64,000 nt of DNA. It comes from Physcia stellaris. Its lineage: Eukaryota; Ascomycota; Lecanoromycetes; Caliciales; Physciaceae. A program made the translations under genes and the position numbers. Shown here one piece after another: positions 60,966 to 64,000 of the stretch. Location of the stretch: NCBI GenBank assembly GCA_018902385.1, contig JABSSW010000053.1, positions 62,001 to 126,000 on the forward strand, in the 5' to 3' direction. The notes below the pieces were generated by a model. It was not told the origin of the DNA. It did not search any database and saw only the letters and a program-made list of their open reading frames with translations. Every line of letters begins with the position of its first letter. Within the stretch, counting starts at the first letter, position 1.

Positions 60966-63129
60966 TGTTGGAAATACAGCCTCCGCAGGTGTGCTCGGCA
61001 GGTGCTGCAGTCAGGGTCCATTGGTATAGACCGGCCAATGGGGCTTAGCGCCTTGGCACCCGCACACTTCTTGTGCTCCCACCTGCATGTATGTTACAAG
61101 AATAACGAGATTCAGAGCAATAGAATGGTAGTCACCCATACATCTTTCAATAGGTTATGAGAACCGGGTTAGCAGCTTTCGCTACATCTAGTACCAGCTA
61201 CAGCAGCATGAGAGCATGCCAGAGCAAGTAGTAACTAGCCGCAGGCAGTACAGCAGAGTTTGCAGTACTAACAGCAGTAACCAACTCCCGTGGAGTATCC
61301 AGTCTTGTCAGACCCGAAATCGACCTAATTGCAATCGAGCAATATTCAGTACCTTGGTACACAGTACATTCAGTACACCCTCAGTTACTTCAGCAGTAAC
61401 ACCTACCTACCGAACTCCTTACGAATTCTTCGCGAATTCGCCTACCTACCGAACTTACCTTACGATGTCGAAATATCTACGCGAATCCTATCACTCAGTC
61501 AGAATGACGACTCCATCATCTACAACGCACTCGCCTGTCTCGAATCGTGCATCAGAAATCGTATGCAAGCACCCAGAGAGTGCATCCTCCACCTCCGAAT
61601 CGCCGCCTGATATCCTTCCTTGGTCACCTCTTCTTTGCACCTGTCTCGACGCAAATGATCCGAGAACGCAAGACCTTCGAACCCTATATCACGAGCACAC
61701 GAACTCAAGCCTTACTAGTGTTTCGCGATGCAGTTGGTTCACTCAAGCAAAGAGGGCACAAGAAAGATATCTTGTGCGGAAGCACGAGTTGCAGATGAAG
61801 AGCAAGGTCAAGCAGGAAGCGAAGGAGTTATTGAAACAACAGGAAGAAGCCCGCCTGGCCAAGAAACGGGCTGAAGGATATACTTGTCGGCGTTGCAAGA
61901 ACAGTACGAAATTTGACAGCAACACCAAGCTCCACGAGCATATCCGTACTCGGCATGCGAAGAAGCCGAAGCCTGCTCAACAACCTGCTGAGTCTGTTGT
62001 TTCACCTGCTTCCGAATCGAAACCTCCTACGCCTCCTCGATCGGTCACCTCGTCACCTCCCTCGTCACCGAAACTCTCACCTCTCGAGATCCCTACACCA
62101 GAAATTGTATGCGAGCGTTCAGAGAGCATATCACCTACCTCGTCGGTTGCAACACCAAAGAAACCGATATCTTGGGCAGAAATAGCCTCACGGCCAGTCG
62201 TTGCACCGAAGCCCTCTCGTCTCCCGATTGCGACACCCAAATCGGTGTGCAAACCGTTGGAGAATGCAAGCATTGCTTGCCCGCCTACTCCGCCTCGAGC
62301 ACCTACACCATCGAGGCCCTATCTCACTGTGGACGACCTGTTCCGCATGTTCGCTGGGAAGCCGAGTCCATTTGGCCTGCAGCGGCACCAAATGCGCTCG
62401 TTTTCTCCGCGCGGCCCTGGCAAATGCAGTCCCGCAAGCAAATGTGGCCCCGTACAAAGCCGCATTACGTCATACTTTCATGCGGTGGCCTTACCTGCTT
62501 CTAAATTGGCCAAATTCGAAGCATTTCCAGCAGCACACGCCTCGGTGAAACAGTCGGCCCGCACGTCACCTTCCTCGTTTCGCCCGACTCCTCGATTTTC
62601 TTCTTCGGTGCGCCCATCTCTCTCGGCATTCTCTCGCCTTCCTCCTGTTTGCAGGCACTGCCAAGGGCGTTCTGCCACCTATCGGCCTACTGGTTGGGCC
62701 ATGCCAAATGCCTCAAGAGTTGGGAACAATGAGATACCCATGGGGCAGCGCTATTGGAGTTTCGCTCCTCCCCGCCCTACTTTGGGGGAGTATTGACCCT
62801 CCTACCTCGGGGGAGTCAGCATGTTGTTTGTTTGCTTTGCCCGCCCACCTCCCCTTATTAACCGTTGATCGGCCTGGGGGGACTAAATGTTGTTGTTTTA
62901 ATGGATTCGATGTCCAGCCCCTCCCGCCCTGTGGCCTGGGGGAGCTTTACAAGTTGTTGTATGCTTTGTTTATTTGTTTATTGTTTCACGAATATGGTAG
63001 GGACTTACCTTTGTTGTGGCTTCGTCTTGATCTAACACGACTAATCTCGCCTCTATTCCCTACTACCCTTTGAGGCTTTAGTCGCCCGATAAATACGAGG
63101 GGGAGAGAGTGACAGTACAGCCCGTCAGT

Positions 63130-63264
63130 GCAGTCTCGGAGGAGCGTACTGACGTACTGTACGAACAGTTGTTAAGGAGGACGAACAGACTAGATAGTAC
63201 GACTTCGGGGGAGCGTACTATACAGTCAGGAGTCACATAGTACCGCTTCGGGGGAGCGTACTAT
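63130..63264 (+). repeat. Three copies of a CGGGGGAGCGTACT-type motif
   Basis: CGGAGGAGCGTACTGACG (about 63137), CGGGGGAGCGTACTATAC (about 63206) and CGGGGGAGCGTACTATGG (about 63248). The GAGCGTACTAT core also occurs at the start of the 42,485 LTR, linking the two elements. Confidence 0.7.
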
Positions 63265-63859
63265 GGAGTCATTACATACTCGGCCTTGCAGAGCAGGAAC
63301 TCGATCAAGAAGGACAAGAACTCGATCAAGGACTGGAGATATCTGACCTTTTCGCATACTAATCGACCTGGTTCTCTGGCAGGTCTTAGTCAGGTCAGAA
63401 AAGCTCGATTCTGCACCCTTTGCATCGGTGTATGCCCGCAATGCATGCCGCGCATTCGATGCATTACCTTCCTTATCGATTTCCCGACCATCTGGCATAC
63501 CTTATGGACTTCCTACAGCCAAATTGCATAGGTATCGGTCCATTGATGTCGCAAGAAGTACCTGAGAACCCTGAGATCCACAATGATGCTACCAAGATCA
63601 TGGTGTGACCTGCACTCTCGTCAATATCGCACTACTCAGGCAAAAGGTACTTGCTCCATGGTGTACCTTCCACCCAATTCTAGGTACCAGATCCCACATC
63701 GATGCCTCACCTCATGGAGAAACCCAGAACGCCTTCAGTCACTCGGTCGCACGTCTTACAAATCGACCTTACGTCATATCTGAAGCGCATGGACCTCGAT
63801 TCGTTCGTTTCTGCAGTCTTCGCATCGGTGTATGTCCTAGCCCTACAGGACCTACGTCA

Positions 63860-63990
63860 TTGGGGGAGCTTGCTCGGAAGCCCCAGGCAACACACCGCTG
63901 GGGAGCTCTAGGATACGCATCGCTGGGGAGCCGCATCGCTGGGGAGCATCATGACTCGTCGCTCTGGGGAGCTTGCACGGAAGCTCCAGG
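63860..63990 (+). repeat. Short tandem motifs CGCTGGGGAGC
   Basis: Five irregular units each opening with a TGGGGAGC-like core, spaced about 16-38 bases apart (63860-63990). The flanking unit GCTTGC-CGGAAGC-CCAGG appears at both ends of the array. Function unknown; part of the element that leaves the window. Confidence 0.7.
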
Positions 63991-64000
63991 CCAGGCTGGG

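Larger units (their letters stand above)
60966..64000 (+). mobile_element. Unmutated LTR-type element with Gag-like C2H2 protein (runs off window)
   Basis: Starts TGTTGGAAATACAGCCTCCG at the junction with AT-rich DNA. A first block to about 61,142-61,149 ends CCCATACA or CTTTCA and resembles a 5' LTR (GTTACAAGAATAACGAGATT near its end). One open frame, 61216-62796 (526 aa), looks whole. It has a Ser/Thr-rich start, an EAKELLKQQEEARLAKKRA coiled coil, one C2H2 finger (CRRCKNSTKFDSNTKLHEHI, about residues 223-242), and then the same blocks as the 42.5-kb element (YLTVDDLFRMFAGKPSPFGL; QSRITSYF). After 62,800 come purine runs with GGGGGAG motifs and repeated short motifs. The right end is outside the window, so LTR status is not proven. 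Young. Confidence 0.65.

Noticed and set aside
1-64000. CRISPR arrays, bacterial operons, tRNA or rRNA genes
   Set aside because: None seen; the gene structures are fungal and no tRNA-like B box or rRNA segment was recognised by eye.

Overview
The window is a chromosomal segment of a filamentous ascomycete (Pezizomycotina). Evidence: short introns of about 50-145 nt with GT...AG ends, compact intergenic spaces, orthologues of well-known fungal genes, and long AT-rich hypermutated blocks full of dead transposons. I cannot fix the genus; a Dothideomycete-like fungus is an inference only.

Gene-dense left part (1-32,900). In order: 3' end of ribosomal protein S6 (+), ribose-phosphate pyrophosphokinase (+), a giant HECT E3 ubiquitin ligase of the TOM1/HUWE1 type (-, six exons, about 4097 aa), very-long-chain enoyl-CoA reductase TSC13 (+), a classical SDR (-), frataxin with a long N-terminal extension (+), a GT34 glycosyltransferase (-), an unidentified decaying gene (-), an ankyrin-repeat protein (+), exosome subunit RRP42 (-), a small mitochondrial membrane protein (-) and the Rab geranylgeranyltransferase alpha subunit BET4 (+). 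Most are housekeeping genes. Head-to-head pairs are TOM1/TSC13 and mito-protein/BET4.

Right part (32,900-64,000). A 3.5 kb element with perfect 44-bp terminal inverted repeats and a TA target duplication is filled with AT-rich DNA. A gene island follows (36.5-38.3 kb, one conserved membrane protein), then a truncated copy of a gene 5' end that also occurs at 24.6 kb. From 39.35 kb to 60.97 kb lies an AT-rich nest: an old minus-strand element of a C2H2-finger/Gag-like family, interrupted by two Ty3/gypsy fossils (45,463-52,932 and 54,037-60,688) and by a young, unmutated LTR element of the same C2H2/Gag-like family (42,485-45,251, GTTTT target duplication). A further unmutated relative starts near 60,966 and runs off the window.

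Main discovery. The hypermutated DNA does not carry the usual RIP signature (CpA to TpA). CpA/TpG and especially CpG are kept, while CpC, CpT (GpG, ApG) are almost gone. Comparing the hypermutated old copy with the intact copy of the same family shows the same rule: C is changed when the next base is a pyrimidine and kept when it is a purine. This suggests a RIP-like process with CpY specificity. The second point of interest is the LTR family itself, which encodes a Gag-like segment with C2H2 fingers and no visible polymerase.
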